A DNA stretch of 18,264 bases from NCBI GenBank assembly GCA_045538895.1, contig JAZQEH010000049.1, positions 1 to 18,264 on the forward strand. Direction: 5' to 3'. The stretch's first letter is position 1; each line of letters opens with the position of its first letter. The notes under the pieces were generated by a model, which saw only the letters and a list, made by a program, of their open reading frames with translations, was not told the origin of the DNA and searched no databases. This DNA comes from UMGS902 sp045538895. Lineage in GTDB: Bacteria; Bacillota; Clostridia; Oscillospirales; CAG-272. A program made the position numbers and the translations under genes. Below, one piece after another: positions 7,396 through 13,580 of this stretch.

Positions 7396-8240
7396 ATTCG
7401 GTTTGCGATTTGCATACACATTCTACTTTTTCTGACGGGACTTGTACTCCGTCTGAACTAATTGCAAAAGCCGAGGAAAATGGACTGGCAGCAGTTGCAC
7501 TGTGTGACCACAATACAGTTCTTGGCTTGCCGGAGTTTATAAAAGCGGCGGAAGGAAGAAATGTTGACGCAGTTCCGGGAGTGGAATTCTCTGTGGACTA
7601 TATGGGCAGGGAACTCCATCTGCTTGCACTTTGCGTTCCGCAAGAAATGTTTGACAAGTATACTGCATATCTTGATATACCTCGTAAAAGCAAAGAAGAA
7701 AGCAACGTTTTGTTAATAAAATCCTTACGGGATGCCGGATATCCGCTTGATTATGAAAGCATACTTGAAAAATCACGAAGCGGCGGATTCAACCGTGTAC
7801 ACGTTGCCAATGCGTTGATTGAACTTGGAGTTATTTCTTCGGTTGACGAGGGGTTTGCAACTGTTTTGTCAGAAGAGGCAGGGCATTACAAACCGCCTAT
7901 GCGACTAGACTTTTTTGAAACAATCAAATTTATTCTTGAAACGGGTGCAGTGCCTGTTCTTGCACATCCGCTTTTGAATTTGAAAGCAGATGAATTACGT
8001 ACGTTTTTAAAAAAGGCGGTACCGTGCGGTCTTGTCGGCATGGAAACTCTTTATTCGGAGTATGATGCTGAAAAAACGTCAATTTCGATTTCTATTGCAG
8101 ATGAGTTCAATTTACTGCCAAGCGGAGGTAGCGACTATCACGGGGCTAACAAACCGAAAATAAAGCTTGCTAAAGGATACGGCAATTTGTCTGTTCCTCT
8201 TGAATTTGCAAAAGCGATACGCAAAGCGGCTAAAGGTTAA
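7392..8240 (+). CDS. PHP-domain metal-dependent phosphoesterase
   Basis: A protein of 282 residues of the PHP family, like the nucleoside-3',5'-bisphosphate phosphatase/RNase AM group. Metal-binding motifs in order: CDLHTHSTFSDGT (D6, H8, H10), LCDHNTV (D39, H40), PGVEFSV, HLLALCV, PVLAHPLLN and GGSDYHGANKP near the C-terminus. These give the full His/Asp/Glu set of a three-metal centre, so it should be active. The substrate cannot be read from sequence; oligonucleotides or 3',5'-bisphosphonucleotides are the best family-based guess. Its ATG overlaps the ligA TGA (ATGA), indicating coupled translation. Its 3' end overlaps the convergent amidase gene by 11 bases. Confidence 0.88.
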   Translation: MNSVCDLHTHSTFSDGTCTPSELIAKAEENGLAAVALCDHNTVLGLPEFIKAAEGRNVDAVPGVEFSVDYMGRELHLLALCVPQEMFDKYTAYLDIPRKSKEESNVLLIKSLRDAGYPLDYESILEKSRSGGFNRVHVANALIELGVISSVDEGFATVLSEEAGHYKPPMRLDFFETIKFILETGAVPVLAHPLLNLKADELRTFLKKAVPCGLVGMETLYSEYDAEKTSISISIADEFNLLPSGGSDYHGANKPKIKLAKGYGNLSVPLEFAKAIRKAAKG

Positions 8241-8793
8241 GAAATTCTAAAATACCGTTATATATCCCTTGTGCAAAAAGAGTAGGGTTGTCACGCATGA
8301 GAAATGCATCATTTGTATTTGTTATGTAACCAAGTTCGATGAGGGTTGCCGGCATGGCGGTTCTCCGTAGCACATACAGACTCGGGCGAGCAAAAACTCC
8401 TCTGTCACGAAGTCCCGTTGCTTCGGATAAGTTTTCTACAATATCTTCGGATAGTTCTGCGGCAGATGAGTCGAGTGAATAAACATATCCTTCGATTCCC
8501 GACGCGGACGAAGCCGAGGAGGCGTTGGCGTGCAGACTGATAAAATAATCTGCCCCCCATGAATTTGCATCGTTTACACGTGCCGCAAGGCTTGATGCGT
8601 TGCTTGTACCAAGTTGCGTGTCCGGTGACGGTCTTGAAAGCCTTGCCTCAAGGAGAGGATTTGAGTTTATCAGGTTTGCAAGTTCTACCCCTATTTGATA
8701 TGTAAGGTCTTGTTCACGCAAACCGTTACCCTCTGCACCTGCATTGGGGTTCTGTGGATTGTGACCTTGGTCAATATAAATTTTTATAGCCAT
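8230..8793 (-). CDS. N-acetylmuramoyl-L-alanine amidase (Amidase_3)
   Basis: A zinc amidase that cleaves the bond between MurNAc and L-alanine in peptidoglycan. 187 residues are just the catalytic domain. Zinc ligands appear as IDQGHNP (H11), GLREQD (E27) and FISLHANAS (H88); the catalytic glutamate is E153 in TLIELGYITN. There is no signal peptide, membrane segment or wall-binding domain, as seen for some sporulation or mother-cell lysis amidases (CwlC-type) and phage endolysins. No phage genes surround it, so I favour a cellular or sporulation role. The SD GAGGTG (complement of 8799-8804) is 5 bases from the ATG. It is transcribed alone, divergent from the next gene. Confidence 0.92.
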   Translation of the reverse strand: MAIKIYIDQGHNPQNPNAGAEGNGLREQDLTYQIGVELANLINSNPLLEARLSRPSPDTQLGTSNASSLAARVNDANSWGADYFISLHANASSASSASGIEGYVYSLDSSAAELSEDIVENLSEATGLRDRGVFARPSLYVLRRTAMPATLIELGYITNTNDAFLMRDNPTLFAQGIYNGILEFLNL

Positions 8794-8852
8794 AATTACA
8801 CCTCGCAGATAAGTTTTGTAACAGTATATGCAAGGTGACTTTAAAGGAATAC

Positions 8853-9593
8853 ATGAAAGAGATACAAAGAATTTTAAGTTATGTTCGCCGTGCGGCTGAT
8901 GACTATGCTATGATTGAAGACGGCGACCGGATATGCGTTGGAGTGTCAGCAGGCAAGGATTCGCTTGCTTTGCTTGTTGCTCTTGCAGAACTCCGCAGGT
9001 TTTATTCGAAGAAATATACTTTGTGTGCTGCAACCATTGACCTCGGCTTTGATGGTGCGGATTATTCGGAAATTGCTGAACTTTGCCGCAGACTCGATAT
9101 TGAGTATAAAGTTATTGAAACGCAGATAGGCAAGGTTGTTTTTGATATTCGCAAGGAAAGCAGTCCGTGTTCACTTTGTGCAAAAATGCGCAGAGGTGCT
9201 TTGCATAATGCGGCGAAAGAGATGGGATGCAACAAGGTTGCTCTCGGTCATCATTTTGATGACACGGTTGAAACATTTATGCTCAATCTTTTTTACGAGG
9301 GCAGAATCGGTTGCTATTCGCCTGTGACGTACTTGTCAAACACCGATTTATATCTTATCAGACCGATGATTTATGTTCCCGAAAAGGCGGTTCGCTATTT
9401 TGCTAATAAAGCGGATCTGCCTGTTGCGGAAAGCAAATGCCCTGCTGATAAGAATACAGAGCGTGAAACCATGAAGCAACTTTTGCATCAGCTTGAGAAG
9501 AATAACAAAGGATTGCGTCACCGTATTTTCGGTGCTATTCAAAAGGGAGAAATCGACGGCTTCAAAGAGGTAGGAAGATTACCCAATGATTGA
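8853..9593 (+). CDS. TtcA-like tRNA 2-thiolation PP-loop ATPase
   Basis: A protein of 246 residues from this start. The PP-loop VGVSAGKDSLALL (30-41) adenylates the target base. PCSLCAKMRRG gives the CxxC pair (C106, C109), and SKCPADK (C196) a third cysteine, the set that holds a 4Fe-4S cluster in TtcA. LGHHFDDTVETFMLNLF is the second conserved block. TtcA makes 2-thiocytidine at tRNA position 32; related proteins thiolate other bases, so the exact target is uncertain. An in-frame GTG at 8835 would add six residues (MTLKEY) but has no SD. ATG 8853 has AAAGGA four bases upstream, so I chose it. Odd point: SAGKDS replaces the usual SGGKDS. gpsA follows after 15 bases. Confidence 0.86.
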   Translation: MKEIQRILSYVRRAADDYAMIEDGDRICVGVSAGKDSLALLVALAELRRFYSKKYTLCAATIDLGFDGADYSEIAELCRRLDIEYKVIETQIGKVVFDIRKESSPCSLCAKMRRGALHNAAKEMGCNKVALGHHFDDTVETFMLNLFYEGRIGCYSPVTYLSNTDLYLIRPMIYVPEKAVRYFANKADLPVAESKCPADKNTERETMKQLLHQLEKNNKGLRHRIFGAIQKGEIDGFKEVGRLPND

Positions 9594-9608
9594 TTTTAGG
9601 AGAAACAC

Positions 9609-10565
9609 ATGAAAGTAACAGTTATAGGTGCCGGCAGATGGGGCTCATATATTGCGTGGTATCTTGATAGCATAGGTCACGAGGTAAAGCTTTACGGTCC
9701 CAAGGATACACCGCAGATGATTGCCTTTACCAATACCCGTACAAACGGGCTTATAGAGCTTGGAGAAAGTATAAAACTTGTTTACAGTCTTGATGATATA
9801 AAAGATGCAGAAACAATTATTATTTCAATCCCATCGCAGGCCCTTCGTGGACTTATTGGCGAGCTTTGTGAAGCGGGGATTACAGATAAGAATTATGTGC
9901 TTTGCATGAAGGGAATAGAGATTGAAACGGGTTTGCGTCTTAGCCAGATTGCCGAACAAGGACTCGGAAGTAAAAACGTAGCCGTGTGGATAGGCCCCGG
10001 CCATGTTCAGGAATTTTACCGCGGTGTACCGAATTGCATGGTTATCGATTCTAATAATGAAGAATTAAAGCACAGATTGGTTGATGAATTTGCAAGTGAC
10101 CTTATTCGCTTTTATTATGGAAACGATTTAATCGGCAACGAAGTAGGTGCTGCCGCTAAGAATGTTATCGGCATTGCAGCAGGTATGCTCGACGGATACG
10201 GCATTTCGTCACTCAAGGGAGCACTTATGGCACGCGGTGCACGTGAAGTCGCTAGACTGATAAAAGCTATGGGAGGCAATGAACTTTCAGCATACGGTCT
10301 TTGCCATCTCGGTGACTATGAGGCTACGGTTTTTTCTAAATTCAGCCACAACCGTCAGTTTGGAGAATCGTTTGTAAAGGGAGAAAAGTTTGAAAGTCTT
10401 GCTGAAGGGTATTATACTGCAAAAGCAATGATTAATCTCGGAAAGAAATTCAATGTAGATTTGCCTATCACAAAGGCGGTTTATGACGTGCTTTACAATA
10501 ATGCCGAACCGGAGGCAACTTTGCAAAAACTTTTTCACAGACAGCTTAAAGAGGAGCTTATGTAA
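9609..10565 (+). CDS. Glycerol-3-phosphate dehydrogenase-like protein, divergent GpsA
   Basis: 318 residues of the NAD(P)-dependent GpsA family, which reduces dihydroxyacetone phosphate to sn-glycerol-3-phosphate for phospholipids. The dinucleotide fold starts at once: VIGAGRWGSYIAWYL (GxGxxG, 7-12). CMKGIE (K101), GNEVGAAAKNVIGIAAGM (K184), LGDYEAT (D236) and SHNRQFGE (N248, R249) cover the catalytic and phosphate-binding positions. Two points are atypical: the usual GPSHAEEV is GPGHVQEF here, and the segment after the first helix is shorter than in classical GpsA. The enzyme may be a lineage-specific variant. The SD TAGGAG is 6 bases from the ATG. The stop TAA shares its last base with the next ATG (TAATG). 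Confidence 0.82.
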   Translation: MKVTVIGAGRWGSYIAWYLDSIGHEVKLYGPKDTPQMIAFTNTRTNGLIELGESIKLVYSLDDIKDAETIIISIPSQALRGLIGELCEAGITDKNYVLCMKGIEIETGLRLSQIAEQGLGSKNVAVWIGPGHVQEFYRGVPNCMVIDSNNEELKHRLVDEFASDLIRFYYGNDLIGNEVGAAAKNVIGIAAGMLDGYGISSLKGALMARGAREVARLIKAMGGNELSAYGLCHLGDYEATVFSKFSHNRQFGESFVKGEKFESLAEGYYTAKAMINLGKKFNVDLPITKAVYDVLYNNAEPEATLQKLFHRQLKEELM

Positions 10566-10894
10566 TGTCACTTTTTTCGATGTTTTCAAAAAAGAATCCG
10601 TCATCCATTGCCTATAAACGTAACATGGCACAGATGATCAGTAACAAAAGAATAAAGTATGTCGGTGAAAAGATAAACGGTGTTGAGGAAGTAATCGGCA
10701 AGGGCGGTAGCATATCTATAAGGGATGATGAAATTCTTGTGTTTGCTTCGGCTGATGTGTTGCTCCGTGCCAAAATTGCAGATATGAATGCGTCGGAACT
10801 CTTATCCAAAGATGGGGTAATAATTACAGCTCCTGACCTTGAGCGTGGAGGAGTTGTCCGCACAATCGTTGTATATTATGTTTATTATCGTTAA
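10565..10894 (+). CDS. Small conserved-looking protein of unknown function
   Basis: I do not recognise this 109-residue protein. It starts with a short hydrophobic/basic segment (MSLFSMFSKKNPS), then a basic stretch (YKRNMAQMISNKRIKYVGEK). The rest looks beta-rich (EEVIGKGGSISIRDD, EILVFASADVLLRAKIADM) and ends with a Tyr-rich strand (RTIVVYYVYYR). No cysteines, no predicted transmembrane helix, no catalytic motif. It overlaps the gpsA-like stop codon by one base and precedes ispD by 11 bases, so it is surely translated within this operon. Reading-frame length, coupling and neighbour-like base use make it a real gene. Its place between a membrane-lipid enzyme and an isoprenoid enzyme hints at an envelope or lipid link, which is inference only. 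Confidence 0.8.
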   Translation: MSLFSMFSKKNPSSIAYKRNMAQMISNKRIKYVGEKINGVEEVIGKGGSISIRDDEILVFASADVLLRAKIADMNASELLSKDGVIITAPDLERGGVVRTIVVYYVYYR

Positions 10895-10905
10895 AGGAAG
10901 ATTGC

Positions 10906-11661
10906 ATGGGATTTTTTGATAAACTGAAAAAAGTCGTCTGCGCGTTCTTGGGCAACGACAATTATGTCAGTGCCGTAATACTTGCAGGCGGAAGTGGGAC
11001 ACGTGTTGGCGGCGACAAAACAAAGCAAATGCTTGAGATTTGCGGAGTGCCGCTTGTGGTGCATACTTTGCTTGCGTTTGAAAAATGTGAGTGTATAAAC
11101 GAGATAGTTGTCGTTGCGAAAAAAGAAGAGTTAGCTTGCTATGAGTCATTTAAAAGCGAGTATAATTTGAAAAAGATCACACGGATTGTGGAGGGCGGCG
11201 AAACAAGACAGCACTCTGCCAAAAACGGTTTTGATGCTATAAATGAAAAAGCGGACTATGTTGCAATACACGATGCGGCAAGAGCACTTATAACAGAGCA
11301 ACAAATCAAAGACGTTGTTATGACAGCCATCGCACACGGCTCTGCGATAGCGGCAACACGTGCAACGGATACTATTAAGTATTCCGAGGGCGTGAGAATT
11401 TCGGAAACCATTCCGAGAAAGAATATATGGCTTGCTCAAACTCCTCAGGTGTTTAAGGATGAAATCTACCGTGCGGCTGTTTATACTGCTTTTAAAGAGG
11501 GCTTTGAGGGAACTGATGATTCGTCTTTGGTTGAGCATATCGGTATACCCGTATACCTTGTTGATACCGGAAACGACAATTTTAAGGTTACGTATAAAAC
11601 TGATCTTTTGAGAGCAGAACGCATTATTCTTGAAAGAAGGGAAGTGGAAAAATGCGAATAG
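10906..11661 (+). CDS. ispD: 2-C-methyl-D-erythritol 4-phosphate cytidylyltransferase IspD
   Basis: Third step of the MEP isoprenoid pathway: couples MEP with CTP to give CDP-methylerythritol. The nucleotide-binding loop is ILAGGSGTRVGGDKTKQML (25-43); HDAARALI, AATRATDTIKY, WLAQTPQVF and GTDDSSLVE follow in family order. At 251 residues it is longer than usual because of a 19-residue N-terminal extension (MGFFDKLKKVVCAFLGNDN) that looks like an amphipathic helix. AAAGGAAG lies 4-5 bases before this ATG and no other start is near, so the extension appears genuine. The ispF ATG lies 10 bases inside its 3' end. Confidence 0.95.
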   Translation: MGFFDKLKKVVCAFLGNDNYVSAVILAGGSGTRVGGDKTKQMLEICGVPLVVHTLLAFEKCECINEIVVVAKKEELACYESFKSEYNLKKITRIVEGGETRQHSAKNGFDAINEKADYVAIHDAARALITEQQIKDVVMTAIAHGSAIAATRATDTIKYSEGVRISETIPRKNIWLAQTPQVFKDEIYRAAVYTAFKEGFEGTDDSSLVEHIGIPVYLVDTGNDNFKVTYKTDLLRAERIILERREVEKCE

Positions 11662-12131
11662 GGCATGGATATGATGTACACAAGCTTGTAGGCGGTAGAA
11701 AACTGATTATCGGCGGCGTTGATATTCCACATACGCTCGGGTTGCTTGGACACTCGGATGCTGATGTGCTTCTTCATGCGGTTACAGATGCAATTTTAGG
11801 TGCCGCGGCACTTGGCGATATCGGCAAACATTTTCCTGACAGTGATGTGAAGTATAAAGGCATTGACAGTATGAAACTTTTAAAGCACGCCTACGGGCTG
11901 GTTAAAGATAAAGGATATACGGTTGTCAATGTTGATGCTACTATTATTGCTCAAGCTCCTAAACTTGCCCCCTTTATTGAATCAATGCGTGAAAATATAG
12001 CAAAAGGGCTTGAGGTTGGTATTGACTTTGTCAATGTTAAAGCAACTACCGAAGAAAAACTTGGATTTACAGGAACACGGGAGGGAATCGCAGCACATGC
12101 GGTTTGCCTTATAGAAAAAATTGGCGGTTGA
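11652..12131 (+). CDS. ispF: 2-C-methyl-D-erythritol 2,4-cyclodiphosphate synthase IspF
   Basis: Converts CDP-methylerythritol 2-phosphate into MEcPP with release of CMP, two steps after IspD. The 159-residue length is standard. Zinc ligands D8 and H10 (HGYDVHKL) and H42 (LGHSDADVLLHAVTDAILGA) are present, as is the GDIGKHFPDSD loop and the C-terminal ATTEEKLGFTGTREGIAAHAV signature. It overlaps ispD by 10 bases in another frame, a classic ispDF pairing. The SD GGGAAG/GTGGAAA lies within the ispD end. Its last codons and stop form the left arm of a 10-bp hairpin. IspE, the intervening enzyme, is not in the window. Confidence 0.97.
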   Translation: MRIGHGYDVHKLVGGRKLIIGGVDIPHTLGLLGHSDADVLLHAVTDAILGAAALGDIGKHFPDSDVKYKGIDSMKLLKHAYGLVKDKGYTVVNVDATIIAQAPKLAPFIESMRENIAKGLEVGIDFVNVKATTEEKLGFTGTREGIAAHAVCLIEKIGG

Positions 12132-12142
12132 TAACCGCCAAT
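12120..12142. terminator. Hairpin at the ispF stop codon, possible terminator
   Basis: A perfect 10-bp stem, ATTGGCGGTT (12120-12129) and AACCGCCAAT (12133-12142), with a GAT loop; the ispF TGA is part of it. On the plus strand no T-run follows, only CATAATCAAG. On the minus strand the stem runs straight into TTTTTT. It therefore looks like a stronger terminator for leftward transcription, although no minus-strand gene is close by. For the ispDF mRNA it may act as a 3' stabiliser or a weak terminator. Confidence 0.5.
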
Positions 12143-12198
12143 CATAATCAAGTATTTTCTGCAAAGAAATGTTAACGTCATGCAATTTGATAATCTGT

Positions 12199-12227
12199 TT
12201 GCAGACAAATGCTTGTTACTTTATCAT
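12199..12227 (+). promoter_or_regulatory. Possible rpe promoter
   Basis: TTGCAG (12199-12204), 17 bases, then TATCAT (12222-12227): four and five of six consensus matches. It lies in the 145-base gap between ispF and rpe, with a predicted leader of about 43 bases. Otherwise the gap shows only the ispF hairpin and a small GCAGA/TCTGC inverted repeat at about 12244-12257. rpe could also be read through from ispF. Confidence 0.4.
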
Positions 12228-12276
12228 TATTATTTTATGGTTGCAGATGTTTTCTGCTACCCGATAAGGAGAAGCT

Positions 12277-12966
12277 ATGATTAAAATATCACCGTCGGTT
12301 TTATCGGCAGACCTTTCTAAATTACATACCGAATGTGAACATATTCAGCAGGATGGAGCCGATTATATTCATCTTGATGTAATGGATGGAAACTTTGTAC
12401 CTAATATTACTTTTGGCGCGCCTGTAATCAAGTGTGCAAGAAGTGCCGCTAATATTACGTTTGACGTTCATCTTATGATTGATGACCCTATAAGATATAT
12501 AAAAGATTTTGCGGAAGCAGGTTCGGATATCGTCACGGTGCATTATGAGGCATGTCATGACGTTATGGCTACGCTCGACCTGATTCATTCTTACGGAAAA
12601 AAAGCAGGACTTTCAGTTAAGCCTGCAACGCCTGTTGACCGCATCTATCCTTTCCTTGAAAAGATAGACATGGCACTTATAATGACAGTTGAGCCGGGAT
12701 TTGGCGGACAAGGACTGATAAAGGCTACATTGCCTAAAATCAAGGCTCTTAAATGTGAGATTGAAAAACGCGGTTTGAAAATTCCGATTGAGGTTGACGG
12801 CGGAATCAAGGCGGATAATATTGCTGAGGTTGCAGAGTACGGTGCGGAAATATTTGTTGCAGGTTCATCTGTGTTTGGACAAAGCGACCGTGCAAAAGCT
12901 ATAAGCGATCTGAGAATGGCGATTGTTAACGATCAATTAAAGAAGAAAAAGAAGAGCAGAAGATAA
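12277..12966 (+). CDS. rpe: Ribulose-phosphate 3-epimerase
   Basis: Interconverts ribulose 5-phosphate and xylulose 5-phosphate in the pentose phosphate pathway. It is a TIM barrel of 229 residues. SPSVLSADLSKL opens it. Metal ligands are H32 and D34 (YIHLDVMDGNFVPN), H65 (DVHLMIDDP) and D174 (EVDGGIKADN), with D34 and D174 as the acid-base pair in the family. The phosphate loop is MTVEPGFGGQ (136-145). The C-terminus ends in a very basic KKKKKSRR tail. AAGGAG lies 5 bases before the ATG. It stands apart from ispF by 145 bases and is closed by a strong terminator. Confidence 0.97.
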   Translation: MIKISPSVLSADLSKLHTECEHIQQDGADYIHLDVMDGNFVPNITFGAPVIKCARSAANITFDVHLMIDDPIRYIKDFAEAGSDIVTVHYEACHDVMATLDLIHSYGKKAGLSVKPATPVDRIYPFLEKIDMALIMTVEPGFGGQGLIKATLPKIKALKCEIEKRGLKIPIEVDGGIKADNIAEVAEYGAEIFVAGSSVFGQSDRAKAISDLRMAIVNDQLKKKKKSRR

Positions 12967-12970
12967 AACA

Positions 12971-13003
12971 AAAAGCAGACCGTGGGTTAAGCGGTCTGCT
13001 TTT
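12971..13003. terminator. Bidirectional terminator between rpe and rpsT
   Basis: A perfect 12-bp stem, AAAAGCAGACCG (12971-12982) and CGGTCTGCTTTT (12992-13003), with a 9-base loop. The A/T ends give a T-run in both directions. It ends rpe rightward and rpsT leftward. Confidence 0.9.
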
Positions 13004-13019
13004 CTATAATTAAAATTGA

Positions 13020-13283
13020 TTAGCCAAGATTGTTGAGCTTGGTTGTAAACTGGCTCTTTTTGTGTGCGGCAGCATTCTTGTGGATGATACCACGAGCAGC
13101 AGCCTGGTCAATCTTCTTAACTGCAACCTTGTATGCTTCGGTAGCAGCAGCTTTGTCACCGGATTCGAGAGCAGCATTATACTTCTTAACGATAGTACGG
13201 AGCTGGGTCTTGAAAATCTGGTTCTGAAGAGTCTTTGCTTCGATAACCTTAACACGCTTTTTAGCAGACTTAATGTTCGGCAT
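13020..13283 (-). CDS. rpsT: 30S ribosomal protein S20
   Basis: The S20 protein, a three-helix primary binder of the 16S rRNA 5' domain. 87 residues, the normal size, with the typical MPNIKSAKKRVKVIEAK start, a very basic middle and KNAAAHKKSQFTTKLNNL at the end. The reading frame stays open upstream to 13682, but those codons give low-complexity non-S20 sequence. An AAGGAGGT SD (complement of 13291-13298), 7 bases before ATG 13283, fixes the start. It is monocistronic, with its own promoter about 100 bases upstream and a leader that could fold onto the SD. Confidence 0.98.
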   Translation of the reverse strand: MPNIKSAKKRVKVIEAKTLQNQIFKTQLRTIVKKYNAALESGDKAAATEAYKVAVKKIDQAAARGIIHKNAAAHKKSQFTTKLNNLG

Positions 13284-13378
13284 GGGGTGCACCTCCTTCA
13301 AAAATTGTAAAAAATTGAAAATATGAACACCAGCCGGTGCCTGAGAGGGTGCACACAGCCAAGTTGACTCATTTACAA
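13284..13378 (-). promoter_or_regulatory. rpsT 5' leader with possible SD-masking structure
   Basis: About 95 bases of untranslated leader. Pairings seen by eye, all on the minus-strand RNA: TTGTAAA at the very 5' end (complement of 13372-13378) with TTTACAA just before the SD (complement of 13305-13311), 7 bp; a small CACC/GGTG hairpin (about 13327-13338); and an alternative pairing of GTGCACCCTC (complement of 13345-13354) with the SD segment GGAGGTGCAC (complement of 13287-13296), 9 bp with one bulge. This could allow control of rpsT translation, for example by S20 itself. The pairing is visible; regulation is inference. Confidence 0.35.
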
Positions 13379-13384
13379 ATTGGT

Positions 13385-13413
13385 ATGATACCATAAGTTT
13401 TACCAAAAAGCAA
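13385..13413 (-). promoter_or_regulatory. Sigma-A promoter of rpsT
   Basis: On the minus strand, TTGCTT (complement of 13408-13413), 17 bases, and TATCAT (complement of 13385-13390) preceded by TGG, an extended -10. Transcription should start near 13378. The -10 lies inside a palindrome TGGTAT-G-ATACCA (13381-13393). The rest of the 456-base gap between rpsT and rpoB is A/T-rich and contains no further gene that I can support. Confidence 0.6.
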
Positions 13414-13545
13414 GTCTTTTTTTGATTTTTGTTATAAAAAACTAAAAATATAGTGTCAAATACCAATTTTTGTACAATTTGATCGTGAAATATAAGGAAT
13501 AAAATAGTAATAAAATATTTTTTTGGAAAAATTTTAAAAATACTA

Positions 13546-13574
13546 TTGACTTTTCTGTATTTCCATGCTAAAAT
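13546..13574 (+). promoter_or_regulatory. Sigma-A promoter of rpoBC
   Basis: TTGACT (13546-13551), a 17-base spacer and an extended -10 TGC-TAAAAT (13566-13574). This is one of the best promoter matches in the window, as expected for a highly expressed operon. The A/T-rich run upstream (13500-13545) could serve as an UP element. The predicted start near 13581 leaves a leader of about 159 bases before rpoB. Confidence 0.75.
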
Positions 13575-13580
13575 ATTAAA

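Noticed and set aside
8230..8793. Prophage endolysin
   Set aside because: No holin, tail, integrase or other phage gene is near, and base use matches neighbouring housekeeping genes.
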